Shown here: positions 51,512-60,985 of the stretch, piece by piece
Numbering within the stretch: the first letter of the stretch is position 1
Layout: every line of letters begins with the position of its first letter
Origin: JAHEJE01 sp965216335
GTDB lineage: Bacteria > Pseudomonadota > Alphaproteobacteria > Rhizobiales > Aestuariivirgaceae
Length of the DNA: 64,000 nucleotides
NCBI GenBank assembly: GCA_965216335.1
Contig: OZ244154.1
Coordinates: forward strand, 2,232,001-2,296,000
Reading direction: 5' to 3'
Program-made: the position numbers and the translations under genes
Notes under the pieces: model-generated
Databases searched by the model: none
What the model saw: the letters and a program-made list of their open reading frames with translations, nothing else
What the model was told of the DNA's origin: nothing

Positions 51512-52266
51512 GCGTTCCAACAAGCCACCGCGGCCTCGAAATCGCCGACCTCACCTTTGCCTACGCCGATTGGCAGGTCCGCTTCGATCTGTCTCTGCCG
51601 GCCGGCAGCCTGCTTGCCATCATCGGACCGTCCGGGTCCGGCAAGTCCACCCTGCTCAACCTCATCGCCGGTTTTGAGGCGCCTCAGGCCGGCACGATCC
51701 GCTTTGCCGGCGAGGACATCACCCGGCGCGCACCGGCAGAACGGCCGATCACCATGCTGTTCCAGGACAGCAACGTGTTTGCCCATCTCGATGTCGAAAC
51801 CAACATCGCGCTCGGCATCGCGCCCAGCCTGAAGCTGACCGCCAACGACCGGGCCCGCATCGCCCAGGCCCTTGAGCGCGTTGGCCTTGCCGGCAAGCAG
51901 CACCGGCTGCCGGGCCAGCTCTCCGGCGGCGAACGCCAGCGCGTTGCACTTGCCCGCGCGGTTGTCCGCGCCAGGCCGCTGCTGCTGCTCGACGAACCGT
52001 TTGCCGCCCTTGGCCCGGCGCTCAAGGCCGACATGCTCGACCTTGTCTGCGAGATACAGGCCGAGCAGGCGATGACCGTCCTTTTCGTCACCCACAACCC
52101 GGAAGACGCACGCCGTGCCGCCAGCCACACCGCCTTCCTCAACAACGGCACCATCGAAGCGCTCGCCCCGACCGCTGAACTGTTCACCCGCCGTGACTTG
52201 CCGGCCCTCAATGCTTACTTGGGAGACGGGCCTGCGCGCCGCTCTGCGCTCGGCGGCAAACCGTAG
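51508..52266 (+). CDS. thiQ: Thiamine ABC transporter ATPase
   Basis: 252 residues. Walker A GPSGSGKST, signature LSGGERQR, Walker B LLLLDEPFAALG (the usual Asp of SALD is Gly here, a minor change) and the switch His of VTHNPEDA are present. It drives thiamine uptake. The gene overlaps thiP by four bases (ATGA). Its last 52 bp overlap the end of the convergent regulator gene (52215-53189), so the two transcripts must run through each other. Confidence 0.92.
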   Translation: MSVPTSHRGLEIADLTFAYADWQVRFDLSLPAGSLLAIIGPSGSGKSTLLNLIAGFEAPQAGTIRFAGEDITRRAPAERPITMLFQDSNVFAHLDVETNIALGIAPSLKLTANDRARIAQALERVGLAGKQHRLPGQLSGGERQRVALARAVVRARPLLLLDEPFAALGPALKADMLDLVCEIQAEQAMTVLFVTHNPEDARRAASHTAFLNNGTIEALAPTAELFTRRDLPALNAYLGDGPARRSALGGKP

Positions 52267-53189
52267 TGGCGGCCGTAGCTGGTCGAGAAATGGCCCGGCG
52301 AGGAAAACCCGCAGGCCAGCGCGATCTCGGTGACCGGCAAGGCCGTCTGCCGCAACAGGTCACGGGCCCGTTCCAGCCGGATCATGCGATAATGCCCGGC
52401 AAAGCTCACTCCCAGTTCTTTGGCGAACAGCCGGTCGAGCTGCCGTACCGACAGGCCGATGCGGTCGGCCACCGCCTGGCGAGGCTGCGGCGAGCCGAGG
52501 TTGTGCTCCATGAATTCCAGTGCGGCGATGAGTTCCAGGCGGTGCACGCCATAGCGCTCGGTCAGCGAGGCGCGCTGCGGGCCGCCGGCCGGACGGATGT
52601 CGGTGTGCAGGAACCAGTCGGAGACCCGGGTCGCGAGCACGTTGCCGTGCCGCTCGGCGATCAGTGCGTGCATCATGTCGAGCGGCGCCACGCCGCCGGC
52701 GCAGGTCAGGCGGTTGCGGTCGACGATGTACAGCGCGCGCGACAGCATCAGGTCGGGGAACTCCTCGGCCAGCGCCGCGGCATGTTCCCAATGCACTGTC
52801 ATGTGGCGCTCTTTCATCAGTCCGGCGCGGGCCAGGATGTAAGGGCCACCGGAAACCCCGCCGATGGCCGCGCCCCTGGTGTCGCACCGCCTTAGCCAGG
52901 CAAATACCTGCGGGTCGTTGAAGGCCGCTGGATTGCCGCCGGCGCACACCAGCACGAGATCGACATCCGGAGCGCTGGCAGGGTCGGCGCTGCAGGCGAT
53001 GGTGGCGCCGGAAGAGGCCTCGGCCGGTTCACCGTCAGGCGAGACGTGCACCCAATCGAACAGGCTTTCGCCGGACAACAGATTGGCGGCGCGCAAGGGC
53101 TCGGCTGCTGATGAATAGGACATCAGCGCAAAGCCGGGAATGAGCAGGAAGGCCACCCGGTACGGGGATCTGGTGTTTGAGACCGTCAT
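52215..53189 (-). CDS. GlxA/GbdR-family AraC regulator
   Basis: 324 residues. Residues about 1-190 form a DJ-1/PfpI-like sensory domain (VLVCAGGNP, GGVSGGPYILARAG), and 215-315 an AraC double helix-turn-helix (RQAVADRIGLSVRQLDRLFAKELG, ALACGFSSPGHFS). This architecture is that of GbdR and its relatives, which activate glycine betaine, dimethylglycine and carnitine catabolism on sensing the compounds. Start ATG 53189. It is divergent from soxB, with a 26-bp palindrome in the 130-bp gap, so it very likely controls soxBDAG. Overlap of 52 bp with convergent thiQ. Confidence 0.87.
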   Translation of the reverse strand: MTVSNTRSPYRVAFLLIPGFALMSYSSAAEPLRAANLLSGESLFDWVHVSPDGEPAEASSGATIACSADPASAPDVDLVLVCAGGNPAAFNDPQVFAWLRRCDTRGAAIGGVSGGPYILARAGLMKERHMTVHWEHAAALAEEFPDLMLSRALYIVDRNRLTCAGGVAPLDMMHALIAERHGNVLATRVSDWFLHTDIRPAGGPQRASLTERYGVHRLELIAALEFMEHNLGSPQPRQAVADRIGLSVRQLDRLFAKELGVSFAGHYRMIRLERARDLLRQTALPVTEIALACGFSSPGHFSTSYGRHYGLPPSAERRAGPSPK

Positions 53190-53210
53190 CTATGGCCTGA
53201 ATGTAAAAGA

Positions 53211-53236
53211 AAATGTCTCATTTGGAAAAGACATTT
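53211..53236. promoter_or_regulatory. Palindromic operator candidate between regulator and soxB
   Basis: AAATGTCT (53211-53218) and AGACATTT (53229-53236) are perfect inverted arms around a ten-base spacer. The site lies about 22 bp before the regulator's ATG and 84 bp before soxB. It could be bound by the divergent regulator, although AraC proteins often prefer direct repeats. Confidence 0.5.
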
Positions 53237-53319
53237 CCGGTGCATATTGCTGAACTCGCCCGAATTGTCTTCAGCGTGCCTCTAAGGGGCGGATACGCGG
53301 CACGAATGGGGTGAGCTTC

Positions 53320-54570
53320 ATGCGCTACAGTATCTTTTCACTGATGAAGAATGCCTGGTCCGGCCATCAGAACTGGCAACCGGCCTGGCGCGAACCGGAG
53401 CCGAAATCGTCCTATGACGTGGTGATCGTCGGCGGCGGCGGTCATGGCCTGTCAACGGCCTATTACCTGGCCAAGGAACACGGCATCACCAACGTCGCGG
53501 TACTGGAAAAGAGCTGGCTCGGCTCCGGCAACATCGGCCGCAACACCACCATCATCCGTTCCAACTACATGCTGCCGGGCAACGAACCGTTCTATGAGAA
53601 GTCGTTGCAGCTTTGGGAAGGTTTGGAGCAGGACTTCAACTTCAATGCCATGATCTCCCAGCGCGGCATCATGAACCTGTACCATTCCGATGCCCAGCGC
53701 GATGCCTTTGCCCGGCGCGGCAACGCCATGCGCATCCATGGTGTCGATGCCGAATTGCTTGACCGCGAACAGGTGCGCGAGATGGTGCCGTTCCTCGATT
53801 TCGACAACGCCCGCTTCCCGATCCAGGGCGCGCTGATCCAGCGCCGTGGCGGCACGGTGCGCCATGACGCGGTGGCCTGGGGTTATGCCCGCGGCGCCGA
53901 CAGCCGCGGTGTCGACATTATCCAGAACTGCGAAGTGCAGGGCATCAGGATCGAGAACGGCCAGGTGCTCGGTGTCGAGACGTCGCGCGGTTTCATCGGC
54001 TGCAACAAACTGGCGCTGTGTGCCGCCGGCAATTCATCGGAGGTTGCCGCCATGGCCGGTATGAAACTGCCGCTGGAGAGCCATGTGCTGCAGGCCTTCG
54101 TGTCGGAGGGCCTGAAGCCCTACATCCCCAATGTCGTGACCTTCGGGGTCGGGCACTTCTACGTCTCGCAATCCAACAAGGGCGGACTGGTGTTCGGCGG
54201 CGATCTCGACGGCTACAACTCCTATGCCCGGCGGGGCAACCTGCCGACGGTCGAGCATGTCATCGAGGCCGGCGTCTCGATGATCCCGGGCCTGTCGCGA
54301 ATCAAGGTGCTGCGCTCCTGGGGCGGCATCATGGACATGTCGATGGACGGCACGCCGATTATCGACAAGACCCACATTCCCAATATGTACCTCAACTGCG
54401 GCTGGTGCTACGGCGGCTTCAAGGCCACCCCGGCATCAGGCTGGTGCTACGCCTACACCATCGCCAACGACCGGCCGCACGAGCTCAACTCGCTGATGCG
54501 GCTCGACCGATTCCGCACCGGCTACACCGTCGATGAAAAGGGCGTCGGCGCCCAACCCAACCTGCATTAG
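53320..54570 (+). CDS. soxB: Sarcosine oxidase (or N-methylglutamate dehydrogenase) beta subunit
   Basis: 416 residues from ATG 53320; GTG 53311 is an alternative. The FAD motif is VVIVGGGGHGL (residues 35-45) and the flavin-linked histidine is His182 in GGTVRHDAVAWG, as in the heterotetrameric sarcosine oxidases where FMN is covalently bound to the beta subunit. It oxidises the N-methyl amine; the product formaldehyde or methylene group goes to the alpha-subunit GcvT domain. The MLPGNEPFYEKSLQLWEGLEQD region differs from the classical WDE-type SoxB stretch I recall, which may point to another N-methyl amino acid. First gene of soxBDAG. Confidence 0.88.
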   Translation: MRYSIFSLMKNAWSGHQNWQPAWREPEPKSSYDVVIVGGGGHGLSTAYYLAKEHGITNVAVLEKSWLGSGNIGRNTTIIRSNYMLPGNEPFYEKSLQLWEGLEQDFNFNAMISQRGIMNLYHSDAQRDAFARRGNAMRIHGVDAELLDREQVREMVPFLDFDNARFPIQGALIQRRGGTVRHDAVAWGYARGADSRGVDIIQNCEVQGIRIENGQVLGVETSRGFIGCNKLALCAAGNSSEVAAMAGMKLPLESHVLQAFVSEGLKPYIPNVVTFGVGHFYVSQSNKGGLVFGGDLDGYNSYARRGNLPTVEHVIEAGVSMIPGLSRIKVLRSWGGIMDMSMDGTPIIDKTHIPNMYLNCGWCYGGFKATPASGWCYAYTIANDRPHELNSLMRLDRFRTGYTVDEKGVGAQPNLH

Positions 54571-54583
54571 GGGAGCGGCAGAT

Positions 54584-54862
54584 ATGCGTATCAAATGTCC
54601 ATTCTGCGGCGAGCGCCCGAACGAGGAGTTTACCTATCTCGGTGACGCTTCGCTGAAGCGCCCGGCTTCGAATGAACCAGACACGATGGATGCCTGGTTC
54701 GACTACGTCTACATCCGTGACAACGTCAAGGGCCGCATGCACGAGCACTGGCACCATTCCGGCGGCTGCCGGTCGTGGCTGGTGGTCGACCGCGACACCG
54801 AAACCCATGAAATCTTCGGCGTCACAACGGCGCGCGACTACACCAGGAAGGGCAAGGTATGA
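54584..54862 (+). CDS. soxD: Sarcosine oxidase delta subunit
   Basis: 92 residues. The zinc-binding cysteines Cys5 and Cys8 (IKCPFCG), His58 and Cys62 (HHSGGC) match the delta subunit of heterotetrameric sarcosine oxidase, which holds a structural zinc. ATG 54584 follows GGGGAGCGG; it starts 14 bases after the soxB stop and its stop overlaps the soxA start as ATGA (54859-54862), giving tight coupling. An upstream in-frame extension is not supported. Confidence 0.9.
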   Translation: MRIKCPFCGERPNEEFTYLGDASLKRPASNEPDTMDAWFDYVYIRDNVKGRMHEHWHHSGGCRSWLVVDRDTETHEIFGVTTARDYTRKGKV

Positions 54863-57813
54863 GCGGCTTGCGTCTGTCCTCCGGCGGTCTGATCGACCGC
54901 GACACCGCCCTCGACTTCACGTTCGACGGCAGAGCGTTCAGCGGGTTCCAGGGCGACACCGTCGCCTCGGCACTGATCGCCAACGGCGTCAACCTGATGG
55001 GCCGCAGTTTCAAGTATCACCGGCCGCGCGGCGCGATAACGGCTGGTTCGTCGGAGCCCAATGCATTGATGGAAATCGGCACAGGCGGGCGCAAGGAAGC
55101 GAACGTACGCGCCACAGTGCAGGAGCTCTATGACGGGCTGACGGCAAAGAGCCAGAACCGCTGGCCGTCACTCGACTTCGATGTCAGTGCGATCAACTCG
55201 CTGGCCTCGTCGATCTTCGTCGCCGGTTTCTACTACAAGACATTTATGTGGCCGAAATCCTTCTGGGAGAAGGTCTATGAGCCATTGATCCGGCGCGCCG
55301 CCGGTCTCGGCCGGGCGACCCACGAGGCCGATCCGGACCGCTATGAAAAGGCATATGGCCACTGCGATGTCATGGTCATCGGTTCAGGACCCGCCGGCCT
55401 GATGGCGGCGCTGAGCGCGGCGCGGGCCGGTGCACGGGTCACCGTGGTCGACGAGGGCGCGCTGCTCGGCGGATCGCTGCTCAATGAAAACGAAGAAATC
55501 GATGGCAAGCCGGGTGCCGAGTGGGCCGCCGATGTCCTGAGCGAACTGGTCGGCATGAAGGATGTCTCCCTGATGCCGCGCACCACGGCCTTCGGCTGGT
55601 ATGACGGCAACATTGTCGGTTGCCTTGAGCGCGTGCAAAAGCACGTTGCGGTGCCCTCGCACAATGCACCGGTGGAGCGCATGTGGAAGATCGCCGCCAA
55701 GCGCATCGTCCTGGCCAGCGGCGCCGAGGAGCGCCCGCTAGTGTTCGGCGGCAATGATCGTCCGGGTGTCATGCAGGCTTCAGCCATCCGCACATTGGCC
55801 AACCGTTATGCGGCGGTTCCGGGCAGGGCCGGCGTCGTCTTCACCAACAACGACAGCGGCTACCGCACGGCGCGCGATCTGGTGGCGCACGGCATCGAGG
55901 TGCGTGCCCTGATCGATGCGCGCGTCGATGCGCCGGACCTTGATGCCGGCGGAGTGCCGGTCATCGCCGGTGGCGTCATCACCGACGTCAAGGGGGCAAA
56001 GAAGATCAGCAGCATCGACTTTGTGCGTGGCGGCGGTCATGAGCACATGTCGTGTGACTTCGTCGCCATGTCCGGCGGCTGGAGCCCGATCGTCAACCTG
56101 GCCTGCCACAAGGGTGCACGCCCGGTCTGGGATGACGCAATCTCGGCCTTTGTGACACCGGATGTCGGCCCGGAGATCGTTGCCGCGGGTTCATCCGCCG
56201 GCATCCTGTCGCTGTCCGGCTGTCTCAAGGATGGCGCGGCCAAGGGCGGCAAGGCGGCGCACCAGTGCGGCTTCAAGTCGAAAGCTTCCGCCGTGCCCAA
56301 GGCGCGCGACGATGCCTCGCATGACATCTCACCCCTGTGGTGGGTCAAGCAGTCGACCGGCAGGGCGTTCGTCGATTACCAGAACGACGTGACCGCCAAG
56401 GACATCCCGCTGGCGGCGCGCGAAGGCTACACCGACGTCGAATTGACCAAGCGTTATACCACCACCGGCATGGCGACCGACCAGGGCAAGACATCGAACG
56501 TCAACGCCATCGCCATTCTGGCCGAGGCAACGGCTAAGTCCATTGCCGAAGTTTCCACCACCACCTACCGGCCGTTCTACACGCCGGTGTCGTTCGGCGC
56601 CTTTGCCGGTCCCTACCACGGCCATCACTTCCAGCCGGTGCGCAAGACGCCGCTGCACAAGTGGGCCGAGGAGCAGGGCGCGGTGTTCGTCGAAGCCGGC
56701 CTGTGGTACCGCACACAATGGTTCCCGCAACCCGGCGAAACCCACTGGCTCGACAGCGTCAAGCGCGAGGTGATCAACACCCGCACCAACGTCGGGGTGT
56801 GTGACGTCTCCACCCTCGGCAAGATCGACGTGCAGGGGCCGGACGCGGCGGAATTCATGAACCGGCTTTACTGCAACGGCTGGAAAACGCTGCAGATCGG
56901 CAAGGCCCGCTACGGCCTGATGCTGCGTGAAGACGGCATGGTGTTCGACGACGGCACCTCGAGTCGTCTGGCGGAAGACCACTATTTCATGACCACCACC
57001 ACGGCCAATGCCGGCGGTGTCATGAGCCATATGGAATACTGCCACCAGGCGCTGTGGCCGGAGCTTGATGTGCAATATGTTTCGGTAACGGAACAATGGG
57101 CGCAGATTGCCGTCGCCGGACCATACGCCCGCAAGACATTGCAGAAGATCATCGCCGAGGATTTGAGCGATGAAGCCTTCCCTTATCTCGGGGCGCAGGA
57201 GGTCACTGTTGCCGGTGGCATCGAGGGACGGCTGTTCCGCATCTCGTTCTCCGGTGAACTGGCATTCGAACTGTCGGTACCGGCGGACTACGGCGATGCG
57301 GTGATCCGTTCGATCATGCACGCCGGTGAGGAATACGGCATCCAGCCTTACGGTACAGAAGCACTGTCAGTGATGCGCATCGAAAAGGGTCACGTGGCCG
57401 GTGGCGAGTTGAACGGCACCTCAACCGTCTATGACATGGGGCTGGGCCGGATGATGTCGACCAAGAAGGATTACATTGGCCGCATGATGGCCGGGCGCGA
57501 TGCCCTGCACGCGCCGGACCGGCCGCACTTCGTCGGCATTCGCCCGCTGGAGAAAGACCTGCAGATCAAGGCCGGCTCGCACCTGCTCAAGCGCGGCGAC
57601 ACGCCGTCGATGGCCAATGACCAGGGCTACGTCACCGCAGTCGCCTACTCGCCGATGATCGAGCAATGGATTGCGCTTGGCTACCTCAACGGTGGACGCG
57701 AACGGCACGGTGAAATCGTTCAGGTCTGGGACGGACTGCGCGGCGCCCACATGCTGGCGGAAATCTGCGATCCGATTTTCTACGACAAGGAGCATGCGAA
57801 ACTCCATGGCTAG
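54859..57813 (+). CDS. soxA: Sarcosine oxidase alpha subunit
   Basis: 984 residues, the family's full length. Residues 1-165 form the SoxA_N ferredoxin-like domain (FDGRAFSGFQGDTVASALIANG); 170-590 the FAD/NAD-binding part (VIGSGPAGLMAALSAARAG, near 172); 600-984 the GcvT-type folate domain that takes the methyl carbon onto tetrahydrofolate. It is the large core of the heterotetramer, coupling oxidation of an N-methyl amino acid to 5,10-methylene-tetrahydrofolate and hydrogen peroxide formation. Starts inside the end of soxD (ATGA). Confidence 0.92.
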   Translation: MSGLRLSSGGLIDRDTALDFTFDGRAFSGFQGDTVASALIANGVNLMGRSFKYHRPRGAITAGSSEPNALMEIGTGGRKEANVRATVQELYDGLTAKSQNRWPSLDFDVSAINSLASSIFVAGFYYKTFMWPKSFWEKVYEPLIRRAAGLGRATHEADPDRYEKAYGHCDVMVIGSGPAGLMAALSAARAGARVTVVDEGALLGGSLLNENEEIDGKPGAEWAADVLSELVGMKDVSLMPRTTAFGWYDGNIVGCLERVQKHVAVPSHNAPVERMWKIAAKRIVLASGAEERPLVFGGNDRPGVMQASAIRTLANRYAAVPGRAGVVFTNNDSGYRTARDLVAHGIEVRALIDARVDAPDLDAGGVPVIAGGVITDVKGAKKISSIDFVRGGGHEHMSCDFVAMSGGWSPIVNLACHKGARPVWDDAISAFVTPDVGPEIVAAGSSAGILSLSGCLKDGAAKGGKAAHQCGFKSKASAVPKARDDASHDISPLWWVKQSTGRAFVDYQNDVTAKDIPLAAREGYTDVELTKRYTTTGMATDQGKTSNVNAIAILAEATAKSIAEVSTTTYRPFYTPVSFGAFAGPYHGHHFQPVRKTPLHKWAEEQGAVFVEAGLWYRTQWFPQPGETHWLDSVKREVINTRTNVGVCDVSTLGKIDVQGPDAAEFMNRLYCNGWKTLQIGKARYGLMLREDGMVFDDGTSSRLAEDHYFMTTTTANAGGVMSHMEYCHQALWPELDVQYVSVTEQWAQIAVAGPYARKTLQKIIAEDLSDEAFPYLGAQEVTVAGGIEGRLFRISFSGELAFELSVPADYGDAVIRSIMHAGEEYGIQPYGTEALSVMRIEKGHVAGGELNGTSTVYDMGLGRMMSTKKDYIGRMMAGRDALHAPDRPHFVGIRPLEKDLQIKAGSHLLKRGDTPSMANDQGYVTAVAYSPMIEQWIALGYLNGGRERHGEIVQVWDGLRGAHMLAEICDPIFYDKEHAKLHG

Positions 57814-58477
57814 GACAACAACTCCGAAGAAGGCTGCCCCGAAGCGGTCGGCGCGCAAGGCAGCGGTGAACGCACCGGCCATCACCGCAAGCCGGGTCTC
57901 GGCGCTTGACGGTGTCATCGCCTATGGCCGGCATGGCGCCGATCATGCCGATGGACCCGGCGTCACCCTGTCGGTGCGCCACCCCGCCTCTATCGCCACG
58001 GTGATCGCGCGCCAGGGCAAGTTGCGGTCGTTGAAAACGGCACTGAAGAAGCACTATGGCGTGGACTGCCCCGACCCCGGCCAATCGGCCTCGACGCGTG
58101 GTGTGGACATTCACTGGTGCGGGCCGGAGCAATGGTATGTCATCTCGCACAAGCACGAAGATGGTGCCCTGTTCCGTGAACTGAAAGGCCGGCTCGAGGG
58201 CGCGGGATCGGTCTCCGAGCAAAGCCATGGCCGCATCATTCTTTCCCTGAAAGGCCCGCGGGTGCGCGACCTTCTCGCCAAGGGCACGCCGGTCGACTTG
58301 CATCCTAGTGTTTTCGGACCGGGGCAGTGCGCCGTCACCCAGATGGCCCATGTCGGCGTCCACTTCGCCCAGGTCGGCAATGACCAGTTCGAACTGTCGC
58401 TGTTCCGCGGTTTTGCCGAAAGCTTTTGGGAATGGCTTACCGAAATGGCCTCTGAGTACGGCTATCAGGTCGTGTGA
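57806..58477 (+). CDS. soxG: Sarcosine oxidase gamma subunit
   Basis: 223 residues. A basic, low-complexity N-terminal tail (RTTTPKKAAPKRSARKAA) comes before the SoxG domain (VSALDGVIAYGRHG to the C-terminus, with GVDIHWCGPEQWYVIS and SQHSHGRIILSLKG-type regions). The subunit lies at the heterotetramer surface. ATG 57806 overlaps the soxA stop; ATG 57794 is four codons earlier and also possible, with AAGGAG close by. The tail is unusual and may extend beyond the domain boundaries of relatives. Convergent with the SGNH hydrolase gene, ten bases between stops. Confidence 0.85.
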   Translation: MARTTTPKKAAPKRSARKAAVNAPAITASRVSALDGVIAYGRHGADHADGPGVTLSVRHPASIATVIARQGKLRSLKTALKKHYGVDCPDPGQSASTRGVDIHWCGPEQWYVISHKHEDGALFRELKGRLEGAGSVSEQSHGRIILSLKGPRVRDLLAKGTPVDLHPSVFGPGQCAVTQMAHVGVHFAQVGNDQFELSLFRGFAESFWEWLTEMASEYGYQVV

Positions 58478-58487
58478 CGGTCGCCCG

Positions 58488-59570
58488 TCACTCGGACTGA
58501 TAGCTGAAATCGTCGAACCGGCCCGGTCTTGGCGTCCACTCGCCGCTGGTAAACAGCCGTTCAGCCTCGCTGCCCGGTGCAGCGTCTTTCCGCAGCAATT
58601 CGATCGTCTGCTGCGGGCTTGCCGCCCCGCTGGCGGGCTGGCTCCCCAGACCGCTGGCTCCCTTGGTCTGTGGCCGCGCAATGGCAACCGCATCAAGACG
58701 CGGCAACTCGCCTGGGTCGACCAGCGCCACCCGGCCGCCGGCCAGAGCCTGCCCGAAAATCGGTTTCAATCCGGCGTCTTCTGCCGGTTCTGCCTGGGCG
58801 ACGGCATCGTCCGGGTCGGGTTCCGCGGTACCGTCGGCGACCGCGATGTCCTTTTCGATTTGATCGAGCAGAATGCGGGCGACCTTGTCGTTGCCTGCTC
58901 TCAGAAAATGAACACCGTCACGCGAACGCAAGCGCCGAAAACGTCCTTCAACGCTCTCGCCGCTGTCGGTGTAGCTGCCGTCCTGTTTGGAGAACACCTT
59001 GCGGATTTCAACGAACCGCACACCGGCCGCCGCCGCGCGTTCGCGATGGATGGAGCTGATCAGCCTCATCACCTCATCGCGGGCCGAATTGGCCATCGGC
59101 GGCAGTTCCAGCCAGTAGACCGGGACCTTCAGGGACTTTAGAACACCCAGCACCGAGTCGACCCGGCGTACGTAAAACTCCCGCCATTCCTTGCTGGCGA
59201 CCGGCAACTGCTGCCCGCCTCGATTGACCGGCCGGCCATCATTGATACCGATCATCATCACAGCGATATCGACCTCGTTGCGCTCAATGATCGGCGGCAG
59301 CGCCTCGCTCCAATCATAGAACCGCGGCCGGGAGAGCCCGGAGCCCTCCTTGTAGCGGCCCTTGGGCACCAGACGGGGATCACCCCGGCTCATCCGCGTG
59401 CTGCCGGCCCAGATCCCGCCGGCCATCGCATCGCCGAAAAAATAGATCGTGTACTTGGCCCGCGACGCACCCAGGTAGGACTGAGCCTCGGCCTCGGATT
59501 GCGCCACCGCAGCACCGCCGGACCAGATCACCAGCAGCAGCGTTGCGATCAGCAGTTTCAAGCGCGTCAT
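58488..59570 (-). CDS. Periplasmic SGNH-hydrolase (DUF459)
   Basis: 360 residues from ATG 59570 (an ATG at 59588 gives six more). Signal peptide MTRLKLLIATLLLVIWSGGAAVAQ. The SGNH block I residues are altered (FFGDAMAGGIW in place of GDS), block III is IGINDGRP and the block V Asp/His pair lies in RDGVHFL, as in the DUF459 branch of the SGNH family. These are putative exported esterases, perhaps acting on cell-wall or polysaccharide acetyl groups. The C-terminal 110 residues are polar and low-complexity. The replacement of the usual nucleophile serine region leaves activity uncertain. Confidence 0.8.
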   Translation of the reverse strand: MTRLKLLIATLLLVIWSGGAAVAQSEAEAQSYLGASRAKYTIYFFGDAMAGGIWAGSTRMSRGDPRLVPKGRYKEGSGLSRPRFYDWSEALPPIIERNEVDIAVMMIGINDGRPVNRGGQQLPVASKEWREFYVRRVDSVLGVLKSLKVPVYWLELPPMANSARDEVMRLISSIHRERAAAAGVRFVEIRKVFSKQDGSYTDSGESVEGRFRRLRSRDGVHFLRAGNDKVARILLDQIEKDIAVADGTAEPDPDDAVAQAEPAEDAGLKPIFGQALAGGRVALVDPGELPRLDAVAIARPQTKGASGLGSQPASGAASPQQTIELLRKDAAPGSEAERLFTSGEWTPRPGRFDDFSYQSE

Positions 59571-59631
59571 GATATGGTTCCGGCTCATTTTCGCTCATGG
59601 CCACCATGCCGCCATGAATATGGCCGGAAGC

Positions 59632-60876
59632 CTAGTTCTCTCTACGCAACCTTTCAAGCAATGCCACATTGGCAAAACCGTCCGGCGGCAGTCCCGCAGT
59701 TTTCTGATAGGCGACAATTGCGGCCCTTGTCTGACGGCCGAACCGGCCCGAGACATCGCCGTCATAAAGCCCGCGCCGCGCCAGCAGGCCCTGCAGCTCG
59801 ACCCGCTGGGTGCGCGACAGCATGCGGTGATGCACCGGCCATTTGGCGGCAAACCCCCGTGCTCCGCGGATGCGGTCCGCCAGGTGCCCGACAGCAAGCG
59901 CATAGGCTGTCGAGGCGTTGTAGCGCAGGATCGCCTTGAAATTGTCCGTAACCAGAAACGCCGGCCCGTCGGCACCCGCCGGCAGGATCACCCAGCTCTT
60001 GGTGCCCGCCGAACCGAACCGTCCGCCACGCGCCGGCTTCAATCCGAGCTTGACCCAGGATGCCACCGAACGGGCGTTCTTCCTGCCGATCCGGCCGTAG
60101 TTGAACTTGCGCGGCAGCTTGACTTCCCAGCCCCACGGCCGACCCGGCTTCCAGCCGGAGATCTTCATGTAATTCGCCGTGGAAGCCAGCGCATCGGAAA
60201 CCGAGTTCCAGATGTCGCGCTTGCCGTCACCGGTCCAGTCCACCGCATAAGCCTGGTAGGTGGTCGGAATGAACTGCGTGTGGCCCATCGCTCCGGCCCA
60301 GGAGCCGGTCATGCCCTTGACCGGAATATCGCCGTTCTGCAGGATTTTCAGCGCCGCCAGCAATTGCGAGCGGCCATATTTCTTGCGCCGGCCGGTAAAC
60401 GCCATCGTCGCCAAAGAGCGAACCGTGCTGAGCTCGCCCTTGTAGCCGCCGAAGTTGGTTTCCATGCCCCAGATCGACAGCAGAACATGCCGGTCGACCC
60501 GGTAGCGCTTTTCGATAGCCGCAAGCGTGCGCTCAAGTTCCTCACGCTTCTCGCGGCCCTTCTCGATGCGCGCCGGCGTCACCCGTTTTTCGACATAAGC
60601 CCACACCGGCGTAGTGAACTCCGGCTGACGCTCGCCCAGCTCGATGACCTTGGCATTCGGCGTCACTCCATCGAACGCCGCTTTGTAAAGCCGCCGAGAA
60701 ATGCCCTTGGCCTTAGCCTTCGGCCAGAAGTCGGCAACAAACTGCTCGAATGAGGCGTTCCGGCTGAGCGCCGCGATACTGCCGACATCATAGCCGCCTT
60801 CGCTGGCCTTGCCGGAACCCGGTCCGGCTGCCAGAGCCGCTCCGATTGCTGCCGTTGCTAGAACCCGTTTGAGCAC
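59632..60876 (-). CDS. MltB-type lytic murein transglycosylase
   Basis: 414 residues. A short signal (MLKRVLATAAIGAALAAG) leads to the SLT_2 domain (about 40-320) with the catalytic Glu139 in WGMETNFGGYKG and GAMGHTQFIPTTY. A peptidoglycan-binding domain follows (345-410: LQGLLARRGLYDGDVSGRFG). It cleaves peptidoglycan glycan strands in the periplasm to make anhydromuropeptides, for wall remodelling. The signal has no lipobox (an Ala or Gly-rich end), so it is probably soluble rather than outer-membrane anchored. Confidence 0.9.
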   Translation of the reverse strand: MLKRVLATAAIGAALAAGPGSGKASEGGYDVGSIAALSRNASFEQFVADFWPKAKAKGISRRLYKAAFDGVTPNAKVIELGERQPEFTTPVWAYVEKRVTPARIEKGREKREELERTLAAIEKRYRVDRHVLLSIWGMETNFGGYKGELSTVRSLATMAFTGRRKKYGRSQLLAALKILQNGDIPVKGMTGSWAGAMGHTQFIPTTYQAYAVDWTGDGKRDIWNSVSDALASTANYMKISGWKPGRPWGWEVKLPRKFNYGRIGRKNARSVASWVKLGLKPARGGRFGSAGTKSWVILPAGADGPAFLVTDNFKAILRYNASTAYALAVGHLADRIRGARGFAAKWPVHHRMLSRTQRVELQGLLARRGLYDGDVSGRFGRQTRAAIVAYQKTAGLPPDGFANVALLERLRREN

Positions 60877-60985
60877 ATCTTCCCCCGGAACCCGTGACTA
60901 CACAAACCCGGTCCGGACAGCCAAAACTGCCCGGCCTGCCCACAGTATCCCGTGACCATGCTTAACAGAGGGTGAAAACGGCCCG

